The notes: generated from the letters alone by a model not told the origin. A DNA stretch of 15,912 nucleotides from an uncultured Verrucomicrobiota bacterium (GCA_903919625.1 CAIXIZ010000472.1:1-15912), one strand, 5' to 3'. Counted from the stretch's first letter, positions 1-7,440 are shown. Numbers and translations are program-made.

Positions 1-32
1 CGGGCCATTCCAATGCCGCCCCTACCTTCCCC

Positions 33-878
33 ATGAAAACTTGGATGCTCCCGGCCTTCTGCTTCGCCGCCTTGTTCGCGGCCTCCTCTGCCTCTGCCCA
101 GGACTGGGCCAAGGCCCGCGTGGAAAAATCCCCACGCCATCTCGAATGGATCACCATCAAGCACGACGGCCGTGATCTGGGCTGTTACGTCGGTTATCCC
201 GAGGTGAAGGACAAGGCCACCGCCGTCCTGGTGATCCACGAGATCTTCGGCCACTCCGACTGGGTGAAGGCCTTGGTGGACGACCTTGCCGCGGCTGGCT
301 ACATTGCCATCGCTCCCGACCTGCTCTGGGGCACCGGCGCCAAGGGCGGCGGCACCAGCGAGCTGACGAGCCAGGAAATCTCCCAGAAAATCAACCAGTT
401 GCCCGCAGCGCAGAAAACCGCCGACTTGAACGCTGCGCTCGATTATGTCGCCAAGCTTCCGGCCTGCAACGGCAAGGTGGTCGTCGCCGGGTTTTGCTGG
501 GGCGGTGGCGAATCATTCCGCTTTGCGACCAATAACAAAGCGGTGAAGGCCGCCTTGGTGTTTTACGGCACTCCACCCGCCGCCGCGGATATGGCCCGCA
601 TTGAGGCTCCCGTCTATGGCTTTTACGCAGAAAACGATGCACGCATCTCGGCTACCATTGCCGCCACGACCGAACAAATGAAGGCCGCCGGCAAAAGCTA
701 CGAACCGGTGGTCTACGCCGGAGCCGGCCACGGCTTCATGCGCGCGGGCGACGACCCCGCGGGCAACGCCGCCAACAAAAAGGCCCGCGAAGACGGCTGG
801 AAACGCTGGATGGAGATCATGAAGAAGGTTTCCGATACAGGGGCCGGGCCCGCCAAGCCCGCGGTTCCGGCAAAATAA
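33..878 (+). CDS. Secreted dienelactone hydrolase family protein
   Basis: An alpha/beta hydrolase of 281 residues. Residues 1-22 form a signal peptide (hydrophobic core, then SASAQ), so the enzyme is probably exported. The dienelactone hydrolase fold is recognisable: IHEIFG with Glu70, the nucleophile elbow GFCWGG with Cys155, Asp202 in AENDAR, and His233 in GAGHGF. These form the Cys-Asp-His triad typical of the family, with cysteine rather than serine as nucleophile. Family members hydrolyse lactones or esters; the real substrate cannot be read from the sequence, and the name does not prove a role in chloroaromatic breakdown. The tail after about residue 265 is rich in Pro, Ala and Lys and is probably disordered. 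The start ATG directly precedes the signal peptide and has a pyrimidine-rich upstream (CTACCTTCCCC) without a Shine-Dalgarno sequence. The next gene lies on the other strand, so it appears to be transcribed alone. Confidence 0.9.
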   Translation: MKTWMLPAFCFAALFAASSASAQDWAKARVEKSPRHLEWITIKHDGRDLGCYVGYPEVKDKATAVLVIHEIFGHSDWVKALVDDLAAAGYIAIAPDLLWGTGAKGGGTSELTSQEISQKINQLPAAQKTADLNAALDYVAKLPACNGKVVVAGFCWGGGESFRFATNNKAVKAALVFYGTPPAAADMARIEAPVYGFYAENDARISATIAATTEQMKAAGKSYEPVVYAGAGHGFMRAGDDPAGNAANKKAREDGWKRWMEIMKKVSDTGAGPAKPAVPAK

Positions 879-932
879 TACCGACGTCCTTCAGCGTTAG
901 ACTGACCAGTTTAAGGCAGGCGACTGCTGGAT

Positions 933-949
933 GCACCGTTCGGAGGTGC
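933..949 (+). terminator. Weak hairpin downstream of the hydrolase gene
   Basis: GCACC (933-937) pairs with GGTGC (945-949) around a seven-base loop, 55 bases after the hydrolase stop codon. No T-run follows, so any role as a transcription terminator is a guess from position only. Confidence 0.2.
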
Positions 950-988
950 CGGCGGATATTAGGTTTCTGACGTACTGGCTAAGGGCGA

Positions 989-1011
989 AGTGTCACGTAA
1001 TAAGTGACACT
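989..1011 (-). repeat. Palindromic repeat, copy 1 (inverted)
   Basis: Arms AGTGTCAC and GTGACACT are perfect 8-base inverted repeats around the spacer GTAATAA. Read on the minus strand the spacer is TTATTAC, which matches the other copies (TTAATAC, TTAATGC) best, so this copy is inverted relative to them. It is followed by TGCCA, as is copy 3. It resembles a REP-type dispersed palindrome; an operator site is possible but less likely, given its distance from any start codon. Confidence 0.75.
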
Positions 1012-1045
1012 GCCACACCCCCCCCCGATTGAAGCATCAGCATAC

Positions 1046-1068
1046 ATTGTCACTTAATACGTGACACT
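1046..1068 (+). repeat. Palindromic repeat, copy 2
   Basis: Left arm ATTGTCAC (one base off the AGTGTCAC of the other copies), spacer TTAATAC, right arm GTGACACT. It lies 34 bases after copy 1 in the opposite orientation, so the two form an inverted doublet as REP elements often do. Confidence 0.75.
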
Positions 1069-1357
1069 TTTCACATCGAGCTTTCTGTCAAATGGTTGCC
1101 GCAAAGCGTAACTGCTCCAAGCAGGAACCCTGCTGCCCTTGGCCCCGTTCTATGCACGCCTGGCGCACAGCAGTTAATTGGCTGGCGGTAGGCCAGGTCG
1201 CTGGTCTGGCGATGGGGGCAATGGCTCAGTATGTCTTACCCTTGCGAGCCCGGCGTGACGGTCCAGCCCGACCTCCTATGGTTCGGTTTGCCGTTGTTGC
1301 TCACCGCCATGACGAACGGCTCCATCCCCACGGGCTCGCCTGGGTCACTTGCACCGC

Positions 1358-1636
1358 TCAGGCTCCATGCCCGTTGCGCGGCTTGTCCGGCTGCGACATG
1401 GGCATCGGGGGGGTGGACTGCGAGCGGCGGGCGGCGCGCCAGCTTTCCCGATGTTTGCGAATCCAGTCGAGAAGCGCGCGTTCAAAACCGATGTCCTGTC
1501 CCAGTCGTTCCGATTCCAGCCATTTGTGCCTGAGGATTTCCTCCCGTTCGGCGAGGAATTCCTGGTAGAGGCTCGACTGCTTCATGAAATCAGTCGGGGC
1601 ACAGTTCTGATCCGGCGGGCGGGGGGTTGAGGTCAT
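1358..1636 (-). CDS. Small DUF4032-like hypothetical protein
   Basis: A 92-residue minus-strand ORF. The core, about residues 18-72, looks like real protein: it is charged and amphipathic, with the phrases EEILRHKW, LESERLGQDIGFERAL and DWIRKHRESWRAARR. From memory this resembles the His-Lys-Trp ... Ser-Glu ... Asp-Ile/Val-Gly block of DUF4032-type proteins and the short stand-alone versions common in Verrucomicrobia and Planctomycetes; a profile search is needed to confirm it. No function is known. The start is uncertain: ATG at 1636 is chosen here, ATG at 1585 would keep only the conserved core, and the frame stays open upstream to a TAG near 1800 without another good start. The last 20 residues (Pro, Ser, Met) look disordered. 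No transmembrane segment or signal peptide is visible. Confidence 0.55.
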   Translation of the reverse strand: MTSTPRPPDQNCAPTDFMKQSSLYQEFLAEREEILRHKWLESERLGQDIGFERALLDWIRKHRESWRAARRSQSTPPMPMSQPDKPRNGHGA

Positions 1637-1829
1637 GATGGCCACGGCGGGAGGGTCTGGTTCGGTCTTCAGGCGCGTTGCAAACACGTGCAGTCCCAAG
1701 CGTGGCCCTGAGCGGGCCGGTTCAATCCAACCGGGCAGGCCGGTTTTCGACAGAGAGGAAGGAGGATGGTGGTCGCTTCTTTCGTTAACGCCATGTTGCT
1801 AGGTAGGGGAAATCTAAGTTGGCCGCCGG

Positions 1830-1843
1830 GGGTGTCAACACCC
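1830..1843 (-). terminator. Short hairpin downstream of the GH51 gene
   Basis: GGGTG (1830-1834) and CACCC (1839-1843) pair around a four-base loop, about 75 bases beyond the GH51 stop codon. There is no T-run on the relevant strand. Position suggests a terminator but the stem is only five base pairs. Confidence 0.25.
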
Positions 1844-1918
1844 GACCGTGGTGAATTCTGGAGGCACCTTCAGCACCGGCCGAGGCCAAATCGCCTCCTT
1901 GCCCTGCTCACGGACCGC

Positions 1919-4006
1919 TTATTTTGCCTCCAATTGCAGGACGGTCACGGAGTTGGCGGGAAAGACACGGGCGAAGCTGGAGCCGAGACCGCTCACCCCG
2001 GCTGTAAAGGGGGAAACTTTCAGCGGTTCAGTCAGCGAGTTGGCATCGGTCAGGCTGCCCGATTGGAGCACGGTGGCCTCGCCATTGGGTGCGATGGCTG
2101 CGCCGGCTATGTCCACTTGGAGCGGTTGCGCCGTGGCGGCCGTGTTGACCACTTTCAGGTAGATGGCGCCGGTTTTGGTGTCACGGGTGACACTTTGGAA
2201 AAGGGTCGGCGCTGGTTGTGCAGGCCCGGCGGCGCCACCCCGGCGGCCGGCGGGTGCCGTGGCGGGTGCCGCCACGGGCGTTTCGATGGGGAAATTGTCT
2301 GCGGTGGCGGACAGCACGACATCGCCATGGAGGGTGTTAAACATCTTTTGGACGTAATAGGACACCGAGCCAAAGCTGCCGACGGCGTCATAACCGATGA
2401 GATCGGTCTGCCACTGCACCCCGCCTGGATTCATGTTGATGAACAGCGGGGCATAGGACGCCATGAGGACATGGTCGGAGTTACGCTCCAAGCCCGTGAG
2501 GAACGCAGCATCACCCAGGGCGTTGCCAAGGTCGGGAGTGAGCGGCCGGCTGCGGTTCTGATAGCCGCCGGTCTGGGTGGCGTATTCACCGAACATGACT
2601 TTGGGGCCGGTGCGGTCGGCGCGGTCATAACGGGTGGCGGCCCGGCGGGCGGACAGGTTTGAACTGAAGTAGGAATGGTCATCCTTCAGGTCCGGGGTGC
2701 GCCCCTGGACATTGGCAGTGGCGATCAGTTGCAGATTGGGGTGCTTGGCCTTGATGGCGTCATAAAATTTGGCGAACCGGTCATTGTAAGTGCGGGGCGC
2801 GGTGCCGTTGCCATCCTCATTGCCAATTTCCACATAGGTAAGCCGAAAGGGTTCCGGGTGCCCGTCTTTGGCGCGTTGCGCACCCCATTTCGTGGTCGTG
2901 GCGCCAGTCACATACTCAATCTCGTCGAGGGCGTCCTGCACGTACGGCTCCACCTGAGGAGCCGCGCCTTCGTTCATGGAGTAGGCGGCGTAGACGGCCA
3001 GCACCGGCTCCATTTTCAAATCTTCGCACCAGGTAAGAAACTCCAGCAACCCCAGACCATCCTCGGAGTGATAGCCCCAGCCATCATTGAGATGGCCTGG
3101 CCGCTCCGAGACCGGACCGATCGTCTTCTTCCAATCAAAACGATTGGCAATCGCATTGCCCTCGACGTAATTGCCACCAGGGAAACGCAGGAAGGCCGGG
3201 TGCATGTCGGCCAGGAGTTGCATGAGATCCTTGCGCAGGCCGTTGGGCCGGTCGTTCCAGGTGGGCGGAAACAGCGAGACCTGGCTCAGCCAGAGCGTGC
3301 CGGGCGCGCCGGCGAGGAGAACCAGGCGGTTGGAGGCGGACGGCTTGACATTGGGTCCGGTGGTGAGCGTGGCCTCGTATTTTCTCCAGTCACCGGAGAC
3401 GTTGGCGACCTGCGTACGCGCGAAGACCGTCGCCCCATCATTGCTCTCGATGCTGAGTGTAACCGGACCGGAAAACCCCTTGCCCGTCTTGGCGAAAAAC
3501 GAGGCATGGTAAGTGGTGCCCGGCTGCACGGGAACGCCCCAGTAGCCATCGTTGGCGACACCTACGCGTTGTTTGAGCAGGACATCCGAGGGGGTGGGGC
3601 GGACGCTGGTATTGTCAATGCGCAGGCTGACTGGAAGCGCATCATTGAGATGTTCGGTGCGGTCGAGCGCCATGCTGCCGGTCGCGGCGGTATCTTTCAC
3701 CAAGGACCAATAATCAGGATTCTGCGCATTGTGCTGAAACGAACGGTTGATCACCAACTCGGCATAAAGGCCGCCCTCGTAGGAGTAATTGATCTCCTCG
3801 GTCATGATTCCGTAGAGCAACGGGCTGCTCGGATGGCCGGCTTTCGGGTCGGCATTGATATGGAGCACGGGCACCGGCGGCGTCGTTTCGGCGCTGGCGG
3901 TCACCGGGGCGGCCGGTTGGGCCGACAGCCCCATGCCGGCTCCCAGCAGGGCGGAACAGAGCAGAATTCTGGGCACGACCAAGGGCAGAGACGGGGAGCA
4001 TTTCAT
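1919..4006 (-). CDS. Secreted GH51 alpha-L-arabinofuranosidase
   Basis: A 695-residue glycoside hydrolase predicted to release arabinofuranose from arabinoxylan, arabinan or related plant polysaccharides (EC 3.2.1.55). Residues 1-29 are a signal peptide ending in LSAQ, so it acts in the periplasm or outside. Residues about 90-245 form a beta-rich region consistent with a CBM4/9-type carbohydrate-binding module, as in larger GH51 enzymes. The (beta/alpha)8 barrel follows: FLRFPGGNYVEGN near 273-285, the acid/base Glu397 in VEIGNED and the likely nucleophile Glu474 in MFGEYA. A C-terminal beta domain closes the protein and carries an Ala/Pro/Gly-rich insert at about 579-600. The frame is open further upstream to 4192, but the ATG at 4006 directly precedes the signal peptide and the upstream residues look like noise. 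No sugar transporter or other hydrolase gene is adjacent, so it is not in a visible polysaccharide locus. Confidence 0.93.
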   Translation of the reverse strand: MKCSPSLPLVVPRILLCSALLGAGMGLSAQPAAPVTASAETTPPVPVLHINADPKAGHPSSPLLYGIMTEEINYSYEGGLYAELVINRSFQHNAQNPDYWSLVKDTAATGSMALDRTEHLNDALPVSLRIDNTSVRPTPSDVLLKQRVGVANDGYWGVPVQPGTTYHASFFAKTGKGFSGPVTLSIESNDGATVFARTQVANVSGDWRKYEATLTTGPNVKPSASNRLVLLAGAPGTLWLSQVSLFPPTWNDRPNGLRKDLMQLLADMHPAFLRFPGGNYVEGNAIANRFDWKKTIGPVSERPGHLNDGWGYHSEDGLGLLEFLTWCEDLKMEPVLAVYAAYSMNEGAAPQVEPYVQDALDEIEYVTGATTTKWGAQRAKDGHPEPFRLTYVEIGNEDGNGTAPRTYNDRFAKFYDAIKAKHPNLQLIATANVQGRTPDLKDDHSYFSSNLSARRAATRYDRADRTGPKVMFGEYATQTGGYQNRSRPLTPDLGNALGDAAFLTGLERNSDHVLMASYAPLFINMNPGGVQWQTDLIGYDAVGSFGSVSYYVQKMFNTLHGDVVLSATADNFPIETPVAAPATAPAGRRGGAAGPAQPAPTLFQSVTRDTKTGAIYLKVVNTAATAQPLQVDIAGAAIAPNGEATVLQSGSLTDANSLTEPLKVSPFTAGVSGLGSSFARVFPANSVTVLQLEAK

Positions 4007-4192
4007 GGGGTTTTTTTGCTGGCCGGTTGGGAACCAAAGGAATCGTTGAAAATAACAGGGAACCAAAACTACGGCGAGAACCGGGATTTCAGTCAAGCGT
4101 TGGAGGGGATGGCGCAGGACCGCGATCCGGGCCATCCGCTGACGCATAAAACGGTCGATACAGATGCACCCAAGGCTATGCGACGCAGCCAA

Positions 4193-4214
4193 ATCCCAGG
4201 CTTCGGCATGGGAT
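4193..4214 (-). terminator. Hairpin downstream of the glycine-rich gene
   Basis: ATCCCA (4193-4198) pairs with TGGGAT (4209-4214). An inner GC/GC pair closes a four-base loop that reads TTCG on the plus strand and CGAA on the minus strand. It lies about 56 bases beyond the stop of the glycine-rich gene. The minus strand continues with TTTGG, not a true T-run, so termination is only plausible. Confidence 0.3.
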
Positions 4215-4269
4215 GCCAGCCAAGTTTCGGTATCGGGGCTTAAGCCCAGGACGCACTAATCAGGATATT

Positions 4270-4896
4270 TTAACCCCCATTGCCGCCCCCACCGCCACCG
4301 CCGAATCCGCCACCGCCACCACCGCCGCCGCCAAAGCCGCCACCGGGGCCACCACCACCGCCCCCGCCGCCCCGCCGACCACCACGATTGCCCAACAAGC
4401 CTTGCAGTTGCTGAGGATCGACACCAAGGGAACTTGCGATTTGGTCATCAATCGCCGAGGTATCTGCCTGGGTGCCATTGGCACGTGCATCCGCTTGGGC
4501 TTGAGTGCGTTGATCAATAAGACCTTGCAACTGTGCTGTCTGATTGGCGTCCAAGTTGATGCCAAGTGTCTGGGCTAAGTTTGCCACCGACACACCACCA
4601 CGACCACCACCCCGTCTGCCACCGCCTCCGCCACCCGGTCCACCGGGATTAACTGCCGCCCCAGGATTCAACCGGGTATTGGCAATCGGACCCGGTTGGC
4701 CCACCGTTCCAACAACGGAGGGGGAGAAATGCTCATCTATCTTCACCACATGTTGATACATCATCCAGCCAATAGCCGTTGTCCCAATGTTCACCGCCAG
4801 CAACAAGATCAGCAACGATTGCGGCAACTTGGAACTGGAGGAGCTTTGCGGGGCGGGACGGGCAGCAGTGACGGGGCGGGTAAGTGGTGGGTTCAT
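4270..4896 (-). CDS. Membrane-anchored glycine-rich protein
   Basis: A 208-residue protein of unknown function. The order is: a Pro/Ser-rich N-terminus with several Arg/Lys (1-23), one transmembrane helix (about 24-46), a short linker, a first Gly/Arg-rich stretch (84-101), a Gln/Ala/Asp-rich probably helical region (102-169) and a glycine-dominated tail (170-208) with a few Phe. The positive N-terminus suggests that the bulk faces the periplasm. The helical region holds two similar pieces, LGINLDANQTAQLQGLID (111-128) and LGVDPQQLQGLLGN (157-170), which suggests an internal duplication. Composition outside the low-complexity parts is protein-like and the antisense frame is less convincing, so I consider it real. 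The ATG at 4896 lacks a Shine-Dalgarno sequence. hprK lies upstream on the same strand, 271 bases away with a palindrome between them, so co-transcription is doubtful. Confidence 0.7.
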   Translation of the reverse strand: MNPPLTRPVTAARPAPQSSSSSKLPQSLLILLLAVNIGTTAIGWMMYQHVVKIDEHFSPSVVGTVGQPGPIANTRLNPGAAVNPGGPGGGGGGRRGGGRGGVSVANLAQTLGINLDANQTAQLQGLIDQRTQAQADARANGTQADTSAIDDQIASSLGVDPQQLQGLLGNRGGRRGGGGGGGGPGGGFGGGGGGGGGFGGGGGGGNGG

Positions 4897-5045
4897 GGAA
4901 GTGTATTAATGACGCAACGGAAAGGGTTTTGGTTTCAACCGAATACTGCCTCAATGCAAGCACCGATCACCAGCCCGAAAATGCCCACCCTGTGCGGGGC
5001 AGATTGCCAATCCCTGCTACATGACCGGCCAGCCGGCAAAAAGGC

Positions 5046-5070
5046 CAGTGTCACTTAATGCGTGACACTG
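5046..5070 (+). repeat. Palindromic repeat, copy 3
   Basis: Arms CAGTGTCAC and GTGACACTG are perfect 9-base inverted repeats around the spacer TTAATGC. It is the same family as the elements at 989-1011 and 1046-1068 and lies in the gap between hprK and the glycine-rich gene. The following TGCCA is shared with copy 1, so the conserved unit may extend beyond the palindrome. Confidence 0.8.
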
Positions 5071-5167
5071 CCATGGGGTGAATGGGCAGGACGCAATATA
5101 GCCATGCCATTAATAGGCAATAGGTACCATTGAAAATGGCCAATCCTTTCGGCTTCCCTCCACCGGT

Positions 5168-6160
5168 TCATTTCTCCCGCGACGGCTCAAGACGAATGGG
5201 CTTGGTTTGCGCCGATGATTTTTGGCTCATATGGGCAATCAGGCGCTCATTAAAGTCTTTGGCGGGATCATGGCCCATCTTTTTGAGCGCGTGCGTGAGC
5301 GCGGCAACCTCCACCATGCGCGCCATGTCGCGGCCGGGGCGGACATAAAGTTCCACGTGCGGCATGTTCATGCCGAGAATCGGGTAATAATGCTCCTCCA
5401 GTCCGGTGCGCTCCTCCACCACGTCGGGTGACCACTCATGGAGGGAAACGACCATGTCGATGCGTTTCTCCATGCGGAGGGATTTCACGCCAAACATCTC
5501 GGCGATGTTGATGATGCCGAGACCGCGGCATTCCATGTAACCACGGTTGAGCGGGCGCGAGCTGGCCATCAGCTCGCGTTCATCCAGCAGGCGGATGAGC
5601 GTAAGATCATCGGCGACCAGCGAATGGCCGCGCTCAACGAGGGCGAGGGCGCACTCGCTTTTGCCGACCCCGGAGTCGCCGCGCAGCATGACGCCGACCC
5701 CCTTCAGGTCGAGCGTGGTGGCATGCTCGGTGGTGGTGGGCGCAAATTCGTTGTCGATAAACAGGGTGGCGAGGTTGACCCAGTTCATGGTGATCATCGG
5801 CGTGCGCAGCAACGGGAGGCCACGCTTGGCGGCAATGGCCAGCAGGGGCGGGGTGGGGTGGTAGTTGCGCGTCAACACCAGACAGGGGACGTGGCGCCGC
5901 ACCATCTGGTCCACGATCCACGCCTGCCGCCGCAGGGTGAGGCCGCGAAAATAGGTCATCTCCGCCGCCCCGAAGACCTGGATGCGCTTGTTCGCGAAAT
6001 ATTTGAAAAAGCCCGTGAGCGCGAGGGCCGGACGGTTGATGCTGCCCTCCTTGATCAGCCGGGGCAGGCCGGCGGCGCCCGTGACGAGCTCCAACTGGAG
6101 CTTGTCGCGATAGGTCTCGAAAAAATGTTCGACGGTGATGCCGGGATGGACGGCGGGCAT
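5168..6160 (-). CDS. hprK: HPr kinase/phosphorylase
   Basis: A 330-residue bifunctional enzyme that phosphorylates the regulatory serine of HPr-type phosphocarrier proteins and removes the phosphate again, linking carbon status to regulation. Residues 1-130 form the N-terminal domain. The catalytic domain has Walker A GDSGVGKS (161-168), His146 upstream of it, the acidic pair Asp184-Asp185, and the family signature MECRGLGIINIAEMFG (209-224). The C-terminus adds a basic, probably disordered tail. The frame is open to an ATG at 6226, but the 22 extra residues are Arg/Phe-rich and not family-like; the ATG at 6160 begins with the usual family N-terminus (TVEHFFETYRDKLQLELV). No HPr, enzyme I or EIIA gene is adjacent. 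In many organisms without a full sugar PTS this kinase acts on a regulatory HPr encoded elsewhere, which is likely here too. Confidence 0.95.
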   Translation of the reverse strand: MPAVHPGITVEHFFETYRDKLQLELVTGAAGLPRLIKEGSINRPALALTGFFKYFANKRIQVFGAAEMTYFRGLTLRRQAWIVDQMVRRHVPCLVLTRNYHPTPPLLAIAAKRGLPLLRTPMITMNWVNLATLFIDNEFAPTTTEHATTLDLKGVGVMLRGDSGVGKSECALALVERGHSLVADDLTLIRLLDERELMASSRPLNRGYMECRGLGIINIAEMFGVKSLRMEKRIDMVVSLHEWSPDVVEERTGLEEHYYPILGMNMPHVELYVRPGRDMARMVEVAALTHALKKMGHDPAKDFNERLIAHMSQKSSAQTKPIRLEPSREK

Positions 6161-6270
6161 GGCCGGACTTTGCCGGGGGAATCTTCTGAACACACGGAAA
6201 AAATAGGCGGAAATGGCGGTCCGCACTGATGGGTTGAAACTCGCGCCGGCCTCGTTTTGCTCACCGCATC

Positions 6271-7401
6271 ATGATGACCACCGCCCTGCTCCGGCCGCTC
6301 ACCGTCCTCGCCGTTTTGGTTGCCGCCGCCGCCGCCTGCGCGCAAGACACCATCAAGGTTGGCGAGGTCGCCTCGCTCACCGGCAAGGAAGCCACCTTTG
6401 GCCAGTCCTCACATAAAGGCACGCTCCTCGCCTTTGAGGAACTCAACGCGGCGGGCGGCGCCCTCGGCAAAAAATTCGAACTGTTCACCGAGGACAATCT
6501 TTCCAAGGCCGGCGAGTCCGCCACGGCTGCGCGCAAGCTCCTGTCGCGCGACAAGGTGGTCGCCCTCCTTGGCGAGGTCGCCTCCAGCCGTTCCCTCGAG
6601 ATGGGCCCCATTGCCCAGGCCGCGAAAATCCCGATGATCTCGCCGGCCTCGACCAACCCGAAGGTCACCGAGACCGGGAGCTACATCTTCCGCGTGTGCT
6701 TCATCGACCCGTTTCAGGGCACCGTCATGGCGAAATTTGCCGCGGAGCGCGGCTGGAAAAAAGTCGCCGTGCTTTCCTCCGCCTCCTCGGCCTACAGCGT
6801 CGGGCTGGCGAAATATTTCAAGGAAACCTATCTCGCGGGCGGCGGCCTGATTCCCGCCGAGCAGAAATACGCCGAGGGGGACAAGGATTTTCACGCCCAG
6901 CTCACCGCCATCAGGGCCGCCGGCATCGATGCCATCTTTGTGCCCGGCTATTACAACGAGGCCGCGCTGATCAGCAAGCAGGCGCGCGAGCTCGGTCTCA
7001 CCGTCCCGCTCTTTGGCGGTGACGGCTGGGAGAGCCAGTCCCTGCTGGACATCGGCGGCGCCGCCGTCGAGGGCGTCTTTTTTTCCACCCACTATTCGCC
7101 GGAAAACGCCTCCCCGGTCGTCGCCTCCTTTGTGCAAAAATTCAAGGCCCGCTGGGGCGGCGAAACCCCCGACGCCATGGCCGCGCTCGGCTACGATTCC
7201 GCGCTCGTGTTCGCGGATGCGCTCAGGCGGGCCGGTTCGGCCGATGGGGCGAAGCTGCGCGAAGCCCTCGCCGCGACGAAAGATTTCGCCGGGGTGACCG
7301 GCAAGACCACCATCGATGCCAATCGCAATGCCACCAAGGCCGCCGTCATTCTCACGGTCAAGGACGGCAGGTTCAAATTCGTCCAGGAAGTGGCGCCCTG
7401 A
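6271..7401 (+). CDS. Branched-chain amino acid ABC transporter substrate-binding protein
   Basis: A 376-residue periplasmic binding protein of the Leu/Ile/Val-binding (Peripla_BP_6, LivJ-like) family. Residues 1-24 are a signal peptide ending in ACAQ; Cys23 makes a lipoprotein conceivable but the lipobox is poor. The mature part begins in family style (DTIKVGEVASLTGKEATFGQ), followed by an N-lobe with GEVASSRSLEMGPIAQ and ISPASTNPKVT, a hinge region (FRVCFIDPFQGTVMAKF) and a C-lobe with PLFGGDGW and ALGYDSALVFADAL. Such proteins capture amino acids, amides or other small ligands for an ABC importer; the ligand cannot be told. No permease or ATPase gene of this transporter type follows, so it is an orphan and may use a transporter encoded elsewhere or act as a sensor input. 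It diverges from hprK over a 110-base gap that must hold both promoters. ATG at 6271 or 6274 would both work. Confidence 0.9.
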   Translation: MMTTALLRPLTVLAVLVAAAAACAQDTIKVGEVASLTGKEATFGQSSHKGTLLAFEELNAAGGALGKKFELFTEDNLSKAGESATAARKLLSRDKVVALLGEVASSRSLEMGPIAQAAKIPMISPASTNPKVTETGSYIFRVCFIDPFQGTVMAKFAAERGWKKVAVLSSASSAYSVGLAKYFKETYLAGGGLIPAEQKYAEGDKDFHAQLTAIRAAGIDAIFVPGYYNEAALISKQARELGLTVPLFGGDGWESQSLLDIGGAAVEGVFFSTHYSPENASPVVASFVQKFKARWGGETPDAMAALGYDSALVFADALRRAGSADGAKLREALAATKDFAGVTGKTTIDANRNATKAAVILTVKDGRFKFVQEVAP

Positions 7402-7421
7402 AATGCCGGCCGGCCGGGCGG

Positions 7422-7440
7422 GGCCTGGCACGGAAAGGCC
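7422..7440 (+). terminator. Hairpin after the binding-protein gene
   Basis: GGCCT (7422-7426) pairs with AGGCC (7436-7440), 20 bases after the stop codon, inside a GC-rich segment. No T-run follows, so intrinsic termination is uncertain. Confidence 0.25.

Larger units (their letters stand above)
879..1357. other. Gene-poor stretch with two palindromes
   Basis: About 480 bases with no gene I can support. It holds two palindromes (989-1011 and 1046-1068), a run of nine C between them (1018-1026) and a weak hairpin at 933-949 (GCACC/GGTGC). An open plus-strand frame from 1092 to 1568 is rich in Arg, Pro and Cys, has no recognisable domain, and lies antisense to the small ORF at 1358-1636. On the minus strand only short frames exist, such as a 24-codon one reading down from about 1310. 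Confidence 0.6.

Noticed and set aside
989..1068. The palindromes as a short CRISPR array or rho-independent terminator
   Set aside because: There are only two units, in opposite orientation, with no equal spacers, and no consistent T-run follows the arms.
1092..1568. Plus-strand frame of 158 codons near the palindrome doublet
   Set aside because: It is rich in Arg, Pro, Cys and Ser, has no domain, and its second half is antisense to the more protein-like 1358-1636 ORF.
1766..2662. Plus-strand open frame with AGGAAGGAGG just before its ATG
   Set aside because: The purine run touches the ATG with no spacer, the product is Gly/Val-rich without any domain, and most of the frame lies antisense to the GH51 catalytic gene.
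2675..4243. Long plus-strand open frame of 522 codons
   Set aside because: It mirrors the GH51 gene on the other strand. The translation has no recognisable motif, whereas the minus strand carries both catalytic glutamates and a signal peptide.
5438..6229. Plus-strand open frame of 263 codons
   Set aside because: It is antisense to hprK, is His/Gly/Arg-rich, and has no family resemblance; hprK motifs are unmistakable.
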